12,176 nucleotides of DNA from JAKFYM01 sp964612065 (GTDB lineage: Bacteria; Bdellovibrionota; UBA1018; CAIPTA01). Below are positions 1-6,385 of this stretch, piece by piece; the stretch's first letter is position 1; each line of letters opens with the position of its first letter. The notes under the pieces were generated by a model. The model was given only the letters and a program-made list of their open reading frames with translations, had not been told where the DNA came from and did no database searches. A program made the position numbers and the translations under genes. The stretch lies in contig CAZTCD010000107.1 of NCBI GenBank assembly GCA_964612065.1, positions 1 through 12,176 of the forward strand, written 5' to 3'.

Positions 1-783
1 GCGCAGGGTTTGGCCGGAGATGGGAGAAACTCCCGTCGCGATCAGGTGCCGGAACTTTTCTTCCGTCCAGTTGCCTTCGGCGCCCAAGCGAATGTTCGCG
101 GCAGCGGGCCAAGAGGGATCGCCGCCGGGAATCGGTCCGCCTCTGTATTCCGGTCCATGGCAGCCAGTACAGGTTTTGGCTAGGTACTCTCCAAATTGAA
201 TGTTCGCCGCTTCCGCTGGCTTCTCCGCAAACGAGGCCTCCGCCTTGGTGACCAGGGCCGGAAACATGATAGGCATTTTTCCTAATACCGACATCACCCT
301 GGCGATTGGCCCGAATTTATTTTCTGTGGGCTGCTCGCTAACTGGCGGCACGCTTCGGATGTATGCGATCAGCGCAGCAATATCTCCTTTAGATAGGCCC
401 TCATAGTCGAAGGAAGGCATGAAGCGAAGCGAGCGTCCGCTTTTATGGATCCCGAACCGGATGGCAGTGGCGATTTCCTCGTCTGTCCAGTTATTCAGAT
501 TTGACGGGGTGAGATTGGCGCCTCTTATGGAGCCCATGGCTCCATTTTCCATAATCATCGCCCCGGATAAGTTGGCCCCGTGGCAATCCACGCATCCATT
601 GCGGATATGGAAAATCCGCTTTCCCAGATCTCGATCAGCCGATGCTACTTCATCCTTGATAGTGAAGGTTGGGGGAGTGAACTTTGCGTCCAGATGAGAG
701 TTAAAGCGAAAATGCACATAGAGGGCAAAGGTAGCGATGACCGCAACGAGCGCCACCGGCACGGCAAGAATGAATTTTTTCAT
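1..783 (-). CDS. Diheme c-type cytochrome, exported (3' end outside window)
   Basis: The reading frame is open for 261 codons from an ATG at 783 to the window edge, so the C-terminus is missing. Residues 1-23 form an N-terminal hydrophobic segment (uncleaved anchor or signal peptide), placing the protein in the periplasm or on the periplasmic face of the inner membrane. Two CXXCH heme-c sites are visible: CVDCH (Cys64, Cys67, His68) and CTGCH (Cys205, Cys208, His209). Met122 in an FMPSFD context is a likely axial ligand of the first heme. Two fused class-I cytochrome c domains of this kind typically carry electrons between a periplasmic dehydrogenase or the bc1 complex and a terminal oxidase; the actual partner cannot be told here. 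The start is supported by an AAAGGA ribosome binding site about 7 nt upstream. A hairpin lies directly before that site. The family is certain; the specific partner is unknown. Confidence 0.93.
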   Translation of the reverse strand, partial: MKKFILAVPVALVAVIATFALYVHFRFNSHLDAKFTPPTFTIKDEVASADRDLGKRIFHIRNGCVDCHGANLSGAMIMENGAMGSIRGANLTPSNLNNWTDEEIATAIRFGIHKSGRSLRFMPSFDYEGLSKGDIAALIAYIRSVPPVSEQPTENKFGPIARVMSVLGKMPIMFPALVTKAEASFAEKPAEAANIQFGEYLAKTCTGCHGPEYRGGPIPGGDPSWPAAANIRLGAEGNWTEEKFRHLIATGVSPISGQTLR

Positions 784-799
784 GAGGTTTCCTTTGAGA

Positions 800-832
800 A
801 TTTCGCGGCATCTTAGCACGAGGCCGCGAAAT
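800..832. repeat. Perfect 10-bp inverted repeat in the leader of the cytochrome gene
   Basis: ATTTCGCGGC (800-809) and GCCGCGAAAT (823-832) are exact reverse complements separated by 13 nt. On the minus strand the structure ends one to four bases before the AAAGGA ribosome binding site of the cytochrome c gene. No T-run follows on either strand, so it is not a standard intrinsic terminator. It could be a 5'-UTR hairpin affecting translation, an RNA-stability element, the 3' end of the upstream transcript, or a protein-binding dyad. The repeat is seen directly; its role is inferred. Confidence 0.6.
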
Positions 833-913
833 CCAATTCAAGAAACCTACAGAGGAACTACGTGTACGTATCTGGGCAGGGAGGTCTGCGACAGAAATTA
901 AGCGATGACGCTA

Positions 914-1372
914 CTAGTGGTGGCGGGAGCCCATGCCGTTGGTGCGTCCATTTCGGGCGCTACCTTGGAACTTTTCTCGCACGGAATCTTCGTGAGTGCT
1001 GCCGGTGGTTCCATCTTTCCATCCGGTTTGGCGGGCCTGCTGTGCTTCGGCAAGCTTCTTCTTCTTCAGTTCGAAGAGCTCACTGAAGGAAATCACGTTG
1101 CTCGCTTGCTTGGCTTTTTTTGCTTTGGAAGGAGCTTTCTTGGACGGTTTTCTTGCGGCTTTCGATTTTCCCTTAATGCCGGGCATGCACTTCTCCATTT
1201 TGGATTGAGTTCTCTTTTCCTTATCGGCATAGGAGTCTAAAAATTGAGCCATTTGATCAACAAACAGTGTCCCAGGATGTATCCAAGTGGAAAGGCGTTT
1301 CACCGATGCTCTTTGCAAGTCCGGGGTTGCTTTTAAATAGCTGCTCCAAGTTCTCGAAGTGCTTTTTTCCAT
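914..1372 (-). CDS. Lys-rich, histone-H1-like hypothetical protein
   Basis: The open frame is 152 codons from ATG 1372. The start is unsettled: a GTG at 1303 has a possible AAAGAG site, an ATG at 1252 gives about 112 residues, and the ATG at 1372 overlaps the upstream gene by 40 nt; none has a strong ribosome binding site. The middle is a run rich in Lys, Ala, Ser and Pro (KAARKPSKKAPSKAKKAKQ), resembling the tails of bacterial H1-like proteins and suggesting nucleic-acid binding. A charged, probably helical stretch (SFSELFELKKKKLAEAQQAR) follows, then a Gly/Ser/Arg/His-rich tail ending in HH. There is no signal peptide or membrane segment. It lies immediately downstream of the SRPBCC-domain gene on the same strand, so the two are probably co-transcribed. 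I do not recognise a named family; DNA or RNA binding is inferred from composition only. Confidence 0.6.
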   Translation of the reverse strand: MEKSTSRTWSSYLKATPDLQRASVKRLSTWIHPGTLFVDQMAQFLDSYADKEKRTQSKMEKCMPGIKGKSKAARKPSKKAPSKAKKAKQASNVISFSELFELKKKKLAEAQQARQTGWKDGTTGSTHEDSVREKFQGSARNGRTNGMGSRHH

Positions 1373-1824
1373 TGATCACTGAGCCTGCCCTTGAGGCGAG
1401 CCGTGGGTATCTTCTCATGGGAGATCGTAACCGCACATTTTCGGCTGGCTCTTTGGGATAGGTGAATCTGCAGTGCTGAAGGCTTTTCCCAATCTGCCTC
1501 CTGCCAAGTTAGCCGTGCCCTATGTCCGCTTTTCAAGCTGCGTATCTCGCCAAAAATTCCTCCTTCCACCTCATAGGCCTGGCCTACCTTCCAAGGAAAG
1601 GGAGCGAAGGGCCGGAGCCAGATGCTTAGTCCAGATTCAGAGCTGATCAGCTTCCATACCGATCGAGAGGAAGCAGGGAGCGTCTGGGAAATCACCGCGG
1701 AAAAGTCGTTTTGCGGTCCGTGTGTCGCAGGGAAAGCAGAGTGAGCGGGTTCCTTTCGCTGAAACCTAAGTTCCGCACGCTCATTTCTTTTGGTCAATAG
1801 GCTTATGAGATCGTGGTTTGTCAT
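1333..1824 (-). CDS. SRPBCC / AHSA1-like domain protein
   Basis: The product is a soluble protein of about 163 residues. Residues from about 55 to the end read like the START-fold SRPBCC superfamily (AHSA1/CalC type): a VWKLISSESGLSIWL-type first helix and strand, an FPWKVGQAYEVEGG segment, a strand with RLTWQ, and a closing amphipathic helix containing QWKKALRELG. These proteins form a helix-grip fold with a hydrophobic cavity that binds a lipid or other hydrophobic ligand, or act as Hsp90-activator-like proteins; no ligand can be assigned. The frame is open upstream to 1935, but ATG 1824 is preferred: it has a GGAG site 7 nt upstream, gives a family-typical length, and avoids overlapping the divergent TM2 gene. 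It is followed by the Lys-rich protein gene. Family confidence is moderate because the N-terminal 50 residues show nothing recognisable. Confidence 0.7.
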   Translation of the reverse strand: MTNHDLISLLTKRNERAELRFQRKEPAHSAFPATHGPQNDFSAVISQTLPASSRSVWKLISSESGLSIWLRPFAPFPWKVGQAYEVEGGIFGEIRSLKSGHRARLTWQEADWEKPSALQIHLSQRASRKCAVTISHEKIPTARLKGRLSDQWKKALRELGAAI

Positions 1825-1922
1825 ATTGTGCTCCGGATAGAGCCAGGATCGCACAAGCAAAAAGCGCTCAAATTGCTGCGATGCTAAATGAAGTTTTTCA
1901 AGCTCACCGTTAGGCTGGAAAG

Positions 1923-2318
1923 GTGAACAACACACACAGCAAGTTTATGGGCTATCTTCTCTGGATCTTCGGATTTATGGGAGCTCACCGCTTTTATTAT
2001 GGGAAAAAGATCACGGGCACGATCTGGTTTTTTACGCTGGGTCTTCTCTTTGTGGGATGGATAGTAGATTTGTTCCTGATTCCTTCCATGGATCGTGCGG
2101 CTGACCGGCGTTACGTGGACGGCCCTGTGAATTATGACGTAGGTTGGATCTTCCTTACGTTTCTGGGAATCTTCGGCCTTCACCGGATGTATATGGGCAA
2201 GTGGATCACCGGTATTCTTTATCTTTTCACCGGCGGTCTGTTTCTCCTCGGGCTCGTTTACGATTTTCTTACGATCAATGAGCAAATATCCGAGATCAAT
2301 TCCAGCAAGAAAGGCTGA
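1923..2318 (+). CDS. Membrane protein with two tandem TM2 domains
   Basis: The product has 131 residues and consists of two similar halves. Half one has GAHRFYYGK at 20-28 and an Asp at 49; half two has GLHRMYMGK at 85-93 and an Asp at 114, so the spacing (29 residues) is identical. This G-x-H-R-x-Y-x-G turn between two transmembrane helices with a closing Asp is the TM2 domain signature (Pfam TM2). Four transmembrane helices are predicted, in the inner membrane. The function of bacterial TM2 proteins is poorly known. The start is a GTG nine nt after an in-frame TAG; an ATG at 1947 would cut into the first helix. AGG and GGAAAG lie just upstream of the GTG. The next gene begins 2 nt after the stop, indicating an operon. 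Confidence 0.88.
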   Translation: MNNTHSKFMGYLLWIFGFMGAHRFYYGKKITGTIWFFTLGLLFVGWIVDLFLIPSMDRAADRRYVDGPVNYDVGWIFLTFLGIFGLHRMYMGKWITGILYLFTGGLFLLGLVYDFLTINEQISEINSSKKG

Positions 2319-2320
2319 AT

Positions 2321-2674
2321 ATGAAGTTTTTACTACTCGCCCTTTGCCTTCTTCCTTTTCAGGCGCACGCAGAGAAGATTTTTCGTATCGAAGTGGGGGC
2401 GGACTATAAAAGCTTCAGCCACTCCGAGCTTCAGCGCCGTGTTTGGGAGCTTGAGCGGGCGGTGCTCCAGCTGCAGCAGAAAGTGTTTCAGTTGGAGACA
2501 AAATCCAACGGCGGCGGTTCTGATTCCTGGATTTGCACGGTTAGGGCGATGGGAAGCTCCTATACGGGCACGGGTGGATCCAAGGCCGTGGCAAAAGCGA
2601 GAGCGATAGATGCTTGCAAGGCAGCCAGAGGCGGAGACGGCTTTTTTTGCAAAGAAGCCGAATGTGAACAATAA
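2321..2674 (+). CDS. Small secreted protein with coiled coil and four-Cys C-terminal domain
   Basis: This 117-residue protein starts with a clear Sec signal peptide (MKFLLLALCLLPFQAHA, cleavage after residue 17). Residues about 36-61 are a Leu/Gln-rich heptad-like coiled coil (ELQRRVWELERAVLQLQQKV), followed by a Gly/Ser linker. The C-terminal domain (about 69-117) has the pattern W-x-C, then an Ala-rich helix, with Cys72, Cys99, Cys110 and Cys115, consistent with two disulfides in the periplasm. I do not recognise a named family. It starts 2 nt after the TM2 gene stop and is almost certainly co-translated with it, so an envelope role shared with the TM2 protein is a reasonable inference. The coiled coil suggests oligomerisation. 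Confidence 0.8.
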   Translation: MKFLLLALCLLPFQAHAEKIFRIEVGADYKSFSHSELQRRVWELERAVLQLQQKVFQLETKSNGGGSDSWICTVRAMGSSYTGTGGSKAVAKARAIDACKAARGGDGFFCKEAECEQ

Positions 2675-2767
2675 GGTGAAGAGCCAATAAAGATCGTTGC
2701 CAATGGCCGGAGCACGGCTTACGTTTCCCGCATGAATAGCAACATCCACCCCGCCTCAAATAGAGCA

Positions 2768-3778
2768 ATGGCTCCAGAAATTATCGTTTGTGAGTGCTGG
2801 GCCCGGGACGGGCTCCAGAGTGTTCCTGCCTTTGTCCCTACGGAATATAAAATCGAGATGCTGAACAGGATGACCGATGCGGGCTTCCCCAAGATGGAAG
2901 TAACCTCGTTTTCTCATCCGAAGTTACTGCCTCAATTTGCCGATTCTGTAGAGGTACTAAAAGGGATCAAGCGAAAGCCCGGTGTGAGCTACGTGGTTTT
3001 GATTCCGAATCTGAAAGGATTTGAGCGCCTCGAGGTTTGCCAGAAGGAAGGATACGGGGCTTCCGAAATCATTCTCATGATCTCAAGCAGCGAGAAGCAT
3101 AACATGCTCAATTTTCGCGCCACTCATCAGCAAGCCATGAAGGAACATGCAGAGATCATCCGAAGAAGCCACCAGCTCGGGATCAAGGTGATTGGATGTG
3201 CAGGCACGGTTTATGGCTGCCCTGTAAAAGGCGATATGACCACGGAAGAGGTGGCTCAGATCGTGAGATTTTATCTGGAGCACGGAGCACAGACGATCAT
3301 GCTTGGAGATACTACGGGGGTAGCCAATCCCGTACTGGTTCGGCGCAGAATCAGGGAGCTGCAGGATCTTTTCCCAGGCGCCGAGTTTATTGCCCATTTC
3401 CATGATACGCGGGGCTCCGGCATAGTGAACTCTGTGGCGGCTCTGGAAATGGGATTGCGCTATGTTGATTCGTCCATCGGTGCGATTGGCGGTCAGCCGG
3501 CCACGGGCGCGCCGAAATATTCCACCGGCAATACCGGCAACACCTGCACGGAAGATCTGATCGGATTACTGGAAGAAATGGGAGCAAATACGGGAATCGA
3601 CCTGAAGAAGCTGGTCGAAGCCGGTATTCGCGCGGAGGAGATCGTAGGGCAGCGGCTCCGCTCCAATCTGATCTATGCTGGTCCCGTTATCCATGGGGAA
3701 AGCAGTGCCAACAAAGCTCCCGGGCAAGCAATTGGGGGCAGCACTAAGCTCGGAGCCTCTCAAGACCATAGGATCTGA
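2768..3778 (+). CDS. HMG-CoA-lyase-like DRE-TIM metallolyase
   Basis: The product is about 336 residues, (beta/alpha)8 metalloenzyme of the HMG-CoA lyase group, which cleaves 3-hydroxy-3-methylglutaryl-CoA or related 3-hydroxyacyl-CoAs to acetyl-CoA plus a ketoacid. Visible landmarks are ARDGLQ near the N-terminus (Arg13, Asp14: catalytic Arg and metal ligand), EVTSF, the metal ligands His210 and His212 in AHFHDT, and Asn258 in GNTCTEDL. The usual glycine loop GGCP, carrying the catalytic Cys (Cys266 in human enzyme), reads GGQP here (Gln243), and the loop to the metal-ligand Asn is about six residues longer. It is therefore best called a lyase-like protein, with the substrate unknown. ATG 2768 gives the family-typical N-terminus; an in-frame ATG at 2732 is possible, and neither has a strong ribosome binding site. 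No leucine-degradation genes are adjacent. The last 25 residues have no family similarity that I can see. The 3' end overlaps the convergent SpoIID frame. Confidence 0.85.
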   Translation: MAPEIIVCECWARDGLQSVPAFVPTEYKIEMLNRMTDAGFPKMEVTSFSHPKLLPQFADSVEVLKGIKRKPGVSYVVLIPNLKGFERLEVCQKEGYGASEIILMISSSEKHNMLNFRATHQQAMKEHAEIIRRSHQLGIKVIGCAGTVYGCPVKGDMTTEEVAQIVRFYLEHGAQTIMLGDTTGVANPVLVRRRIRELQDLFPGAEFIAHFHDTRGSGIVNSVAALEMGLRYVDSSIGAIGGQPATGAPKYSTGNTGNTCTEDLIGLLEEMGANTGIDLKKLVEAGIRAEEIVGQRLRSNLIYAGPVIHGESSANKAPGQAIGGSTKLGASQDHRI

Positions 3779-5011
3779 CGGGCGATTGATTTCGATGCTC
3801 GTATAGTAGAAAGAAAGAATTTCCCGGTAGGTCTTCTTCATTTTTTCTGCCATTACTTTTGCTCCCCACTGGCTCATGCCTACGCCATGCCCCCATCCTT
3901 TTCCATGGATGAGTACCGTTCCTGCGGGGGACTTTGGAAATTCAAACCGAACCCAGTTGTTCTTGAGTGCCAAGGCGAATCGGAATTCCTTTGATGGTAC
4001 TCTGAGCCGGCTTCCGTCCTTCAGGCTGATCGTGATGTGTGAGGGGCGATGGGTCGGAAGGATATCGGACGGAACGATGTTAACGCTCTTTAGAGAGTCC
4101 TGGGATGCCAAGTGACCACTTGCCTTGAGCGCCTTTTCGATCGCCGCCAAAGACGTAGTGACTGTCCAGGAGCTGTTGGGAACGGATCCGGCCGGATAAA
4201 TTTCCGGCTTTCCCACTGCGTAGGGCAAATGGGTGCCAAAGGAGTAGGCCGCGTCTTCCGTATGGCCGCCGCTGTCATTGTGGAAGTAGGCTTTGATCAC
4301 TTCGCGTTGGTAAGTCATCACCTCGCCGGAAGTTTGTTCCACGGCGGCATCAGTGGCTGGATGCTGCCAGCCTTTGCCCATATAAGCCTGAAAGAAAACG
4401 GTATCGTCTACTTGTGCGCCCGAAGCCTCTTCCACCATTTTAGGGTCTTCGTTGGCCGCATCGCCTGCGAGCTCGAAATAAGCATAGGTTCTTGCAGCAA
4501 CTGCCTGGGCCTTCAGTGCTTCGCTGGGCCAGCTAGATTGCATCTCACCGGGTACCACGCCTTTCAGATAGTCGTCGAAGCTCACTACGTTTACTACGTT
4601 CAGGTATGGCGGTTCGGATGCAGGTTGGATTTTCTTCAAGAAGAATGATCCTCGGTAAGTGTAGGAGTTTTTCATCCCTTCCCGAAGCAAGGTGGCTGGT
4701 TCAGTGCATTCCAGCCAGTATGGCCCCTCAAAGGTCGAAGTGTGGAAGCTGAAACTGGAAGACGTCCCGAGCGGCCGATCCCGGTTAATGGGGCTGTCCG
4801 AGGTGGAAGAGGAGGCTGCATAGAGTGTGCAACGCCCTTTTGTGTTCACTTTGAATGCATTCATAGCAGGCTCTCGGCCCTGAGGTGAGGTGAAGGAGGA
4901 GTTGTGAGGAAAAATCTTCACCCTGATCGAATCATGCGCCGGTGATGATTGAGGAAGCAGAAAAAGGGTAAAGGGAATAAGCAAAGCACGTAGCCTATTT
5001 TTTGAAACCAA
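3566..5011 (-). CDS. SpoIID/LytB-domain protein, exported peptidoglycan lytic enzyme
   Basis: The product has 481 residues. A signal peptide (MVSKNRLRALLIPFTLFLLP...SSPA) targets it to the periplasm. The SpoIID domain covers about residues 135-410: FDDYLKGVVPGEM, whose Glu156 matches the catalytic Glu of Bacillus SpoIID; SWPSEALKAQAVAARTYA; HNDSGGHTEDA; and GKGWGHGVGMSQWGAKVMA near the C-terminus, ending with the typical YREILSFYYTSIEI. SpoIID proteins are lytic transglycosylases that cut glycan strands lacking stem peptides; in diderms they are linked to septal or cell-wall remodelling. The TTG start at 5011 is chosen because a GGAGG site lies 5 nt upstream and it gives a clean signal peptide; the frame itself is open to 5161. 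It is last in a four-gene minus-strand run. The final 70 codons (3566-3778) are unlike the family and run antisense through the lyase gene. Confidence 0.9.
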   Translation of the reverse strand: MVSKNRLRALLIPFTLFLLPQSSPAHDSIRVKIFPHNSSFTSPQGREPAMNAFKVNTKGRCTLYAASSSTSDSPINRDRPLGTSSSFSFHTSTFEGPYWLECTEPATLLREGMKNSYTYRGSFFLKKIQPASEPPYLNVVNVVSFDDYLKGVVPGEMQSSWPSEALKAQAVAARTYAYFELAGDAANEDPKMVEEASGAQVDDTVFFQAYMGKGWQHPATDAAVEQTSGEVMTYQREVIKAYFHNDSGGHTEDAAYSFGTHLPYAVGKPEIYPAGSVPNSSWTVTTSLAAIEKALKASGHLASQDSLKSVNIVPSDILPTHRPSHITISLKDGSRLRVPSKEFRFALALKNNWVRFEFPKSPAGTVLIHGKGWGHGVGMSQWGAKVMAEKMKKTYREILSFYYTSIEINRPSDPMVLRGSELSAAPNCLPGSFVGTAFPMDNGTSIDQIGAEPLPYDLLRANTGFDQLLQVDSRICSHFFQ

Positions 5012-5025
5012 CGAGTCCTCCTTGA
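5009..5025 (-). promoter_or_regulatory. Ribosome binding site that fixes a TTG start for the SpoIID gene
   Basis: On the minus strand TCAAGGAGG (5025-5017) is followed by 5 nt and then TTG at 5011-5009. This is an almost perfect anti-16S match and sits directly before a Lys/Arg-plus-hydrophobic signal peptide, so translation should begin here and not at the ATG 150 nt upstream. A TACAAT hexamer at 5043-5038 could be a -10 of an internal promoter, but it has no convincing -35. Confidence 0.75.
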
Positions 5026-5102
5026 GCCGTTGACGAAATTGTAACCGATGCCTTGCGTTTTCGGGTAGGAGGCAGCTAACCAGAGCGGAAAGCGTGTAAG
5101 CG

Positions 5103-5816
5103 CTATCTAGGTAAGTCGGGATAAGATTCAGCGTCGGCAGCAAGCCGGGGGACGGGCGCACTTACGTATTGATACAGATCCGACAGTAGCGGAAATCGCT
5201 GATTTCTTGCCGGCAGCGGGTTCTTTTCGCTTTCCTGCTTCGTGGCGGGCCGGTACATCCCATAGTCGAATGGGGGCCGTTTATCTCTTTTCGATCGTAG
5301 GCTCTCCAGCTCGTAATCTCTTTCTCTGTTCTGGTTCAGGGCTCTTACTTCGAACGTAAGGCTACTGGATCCGCTATTGACTTGTTGTTGGCGGCGCTTT
5401 TTTTGTCTCACTTCTCCCGCGAGATTGAGCGGAACCTTCTCATTCCCGTAGGAATCTGCATCGCCTTTGGAACGAGTGATGGTTGACTCCGGGGATTCAG
5501 ACTCGGCATCGGCGCTGCTGGAGCTGCCGATCATCATCTGGTCGCCGCTTTCTATTTGATTTTCAATTTCCTCGAGGATTTTTTTCCGGTCTTTCAGTCT
5601 CTTCTGGGTTTGGGCTATTGCTGCAATACTGGTTGTGGGATCGTGGTATCCGCCCCGGAGCCCGTAAAGGGCCAGGGCAATCACCCCCCCGAAGAGGATC
5701 ACGCGCCCAAAAACTGATTTTCGCCGCTCACTGGCATATTTTTCCTCCAATGCTTCCGCCAGCATCTGGCGGTTTTTCTCGCGGGTCACTAACGCTGTGT
5801 CAAATCTGCTCGACAT
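5103..5816 (-). CDS. Single-pass membrane protein with coiled coil, unknown function
   Basis: The product has 237 residues. A charged cytoplasmic N-terminus (1-34, rich in Arg, Lys and Glu) is followed by one transmembrane helix (about 35-54, VFGRVILFGGVIALALYGL). Residues about 62-92 form a likely coiled coil (QTQKRLKDRKKILEEIENQI), then an acidic Ser-rich linker (SSSSADAESESPES) and a charged, Gln/Arg-rich, Pro-containing C-terminal part that ends YPDLPR. By the positive-inside rule the C-terminal 180 residues are probably periplasmic. This layout resembles divisome or envelope scaffold proteins, but no family is recognised. It starts 2 nt after the stop of the exported six-Cys protein gene and is followed 91 nt later by the SpoIID gene, so it probably acts with them in the envelope. 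Confidence 0.8.
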   Translation of the reverse strand: MSSRFDTALVTREKNRQMLAEALEEKYASERRKSVFGRVILFGGVIALALYGLRGGYHDPTTSIAAIAQTQKRLKDRKKILEEIENQIESGDQMMIGSSSSADAESESPESTITRSKGDADSYGNEKVPLNLAGEVRQKKRRQQQVNSGSSSLTFEVRALNQNRERDYELESLRSKRDKRPPFDYGMYRPATKQESEKNPLPARNQRFPLLSDLYQYVSAPVPRLAADAESYPDLPR

Positions 5817-5818
5817 AA

Positions 5819-6385
5819 TCAGTGAGTGATAGCCGGTGCCACGGACGCCGGAGCGATCGCTGCAGGCTGCGTTTGGAAGTTAGCGGGCAGGGCGCTGCTC
5901 TGGCCGTTGTTCTGGGCCCTGGGCTCACAGGAGAAATAGGTGACCCTGCACTTATTGCGATCGGGAGTTAAACTGTCTCCGGGAGCATTGGAGGTTTCGT
6001 AGTACATATTCCTGCATTCACCGGTGCAAAAAGCTTTTGATCTGCACTCTATATCGATCCCGCAATTGCTGTTCCAGGCTCTTGCCAGTTCACGTAGTGC
6101 CCCGATGTTTCGCAACGGCGGAGCGCCGCTCACCTCTTCATAAATGACATTATGGGTACCCTGGGAATTCCGGAATTCAAGGTACTGCCTGAGTACTGCT
6201 TCGGAGGAGGACGAATACTGAGTGATGCCGACAGGAGTCAGGTCTCGCAGCTCATAAATGATAGCTTGGTTGTTAGCAGCGGCGATGGTGGGCTGCCCGG
6301 GATTGGCCATGGGCGGAGCCGCTCCTTCACCGTGAGCTTGCATGGACGTCAAAGATATCAACAGGCTGAAGATGAAAATTCTCAT
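5819..6385 (-). CDS. Exported six-Cys protein, unknown function
   Basis: The product has 188 residues, starting with a signal peptide (MRIFIFSLLISLTSMQAHG). After a Pro/Ala-rich stretch comes a central region with a Tyr-rich segment and then a Cys cluster: Cys108, Cys114, Cys120, Cys124, Cys146 and Cys153 (NCGIDIEC, FCTGEC, KC, SC), suggesting three disulfides in the periplasm or outside the cell. The C-terminus is a low-complexity Ala/Pro/Gln tail (QPAAIAPASVAPAITH). No known domain is recognised. The frame is open upstream to 6499, but ATG 6385 is preferred: its ATGA overlaps the stop codon of the cyclic-nucleotide-binding protein gene, which indicates translational coupling, a GAGGG lies upstream, and only this start exposes the signal peptide. 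Confidence 0.82.
   Translation of the reverse strand: MRIFIFSLLISLTSMQAHGEGAAPPMANPGQPTIAAANNQAIIYELRDLTPVGITQYSSSSEAVLRQYLEFRNSQGTHNVIYEEVSGAPPLRNIGALRELARAWNSNCGIDIECRSKAFCTGECRNMYYETSNAPGDSLTPDRNKCRVTYFSCEPRAQNNGQSSALPANFQTQPAAIAPASVAPAITH

Noticed and set aside
1884..2285. 133-codon minus-strand open frame opposite the TM2 gene
   Set aside because: Antisense shadow: the plus-strand frame has clear duplicated TM2 motifs, while this product is charged with no recognisable domain.
4112..4648. 178-codon plus-strand open frame opposite the SpoIID gene
   Set aside because: It lies antisense to the conserved SpoIID core, including the catalytic Glu region, and shows no family motif or ribosome binding site.
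5483..5818. 111-codon plus-strand open frame opposite the coiled-coil membrane protein gene
   Set aside because: Low-complexity Arg/Ser-rich product, antisense to a well-placed gene in the four-gene run.
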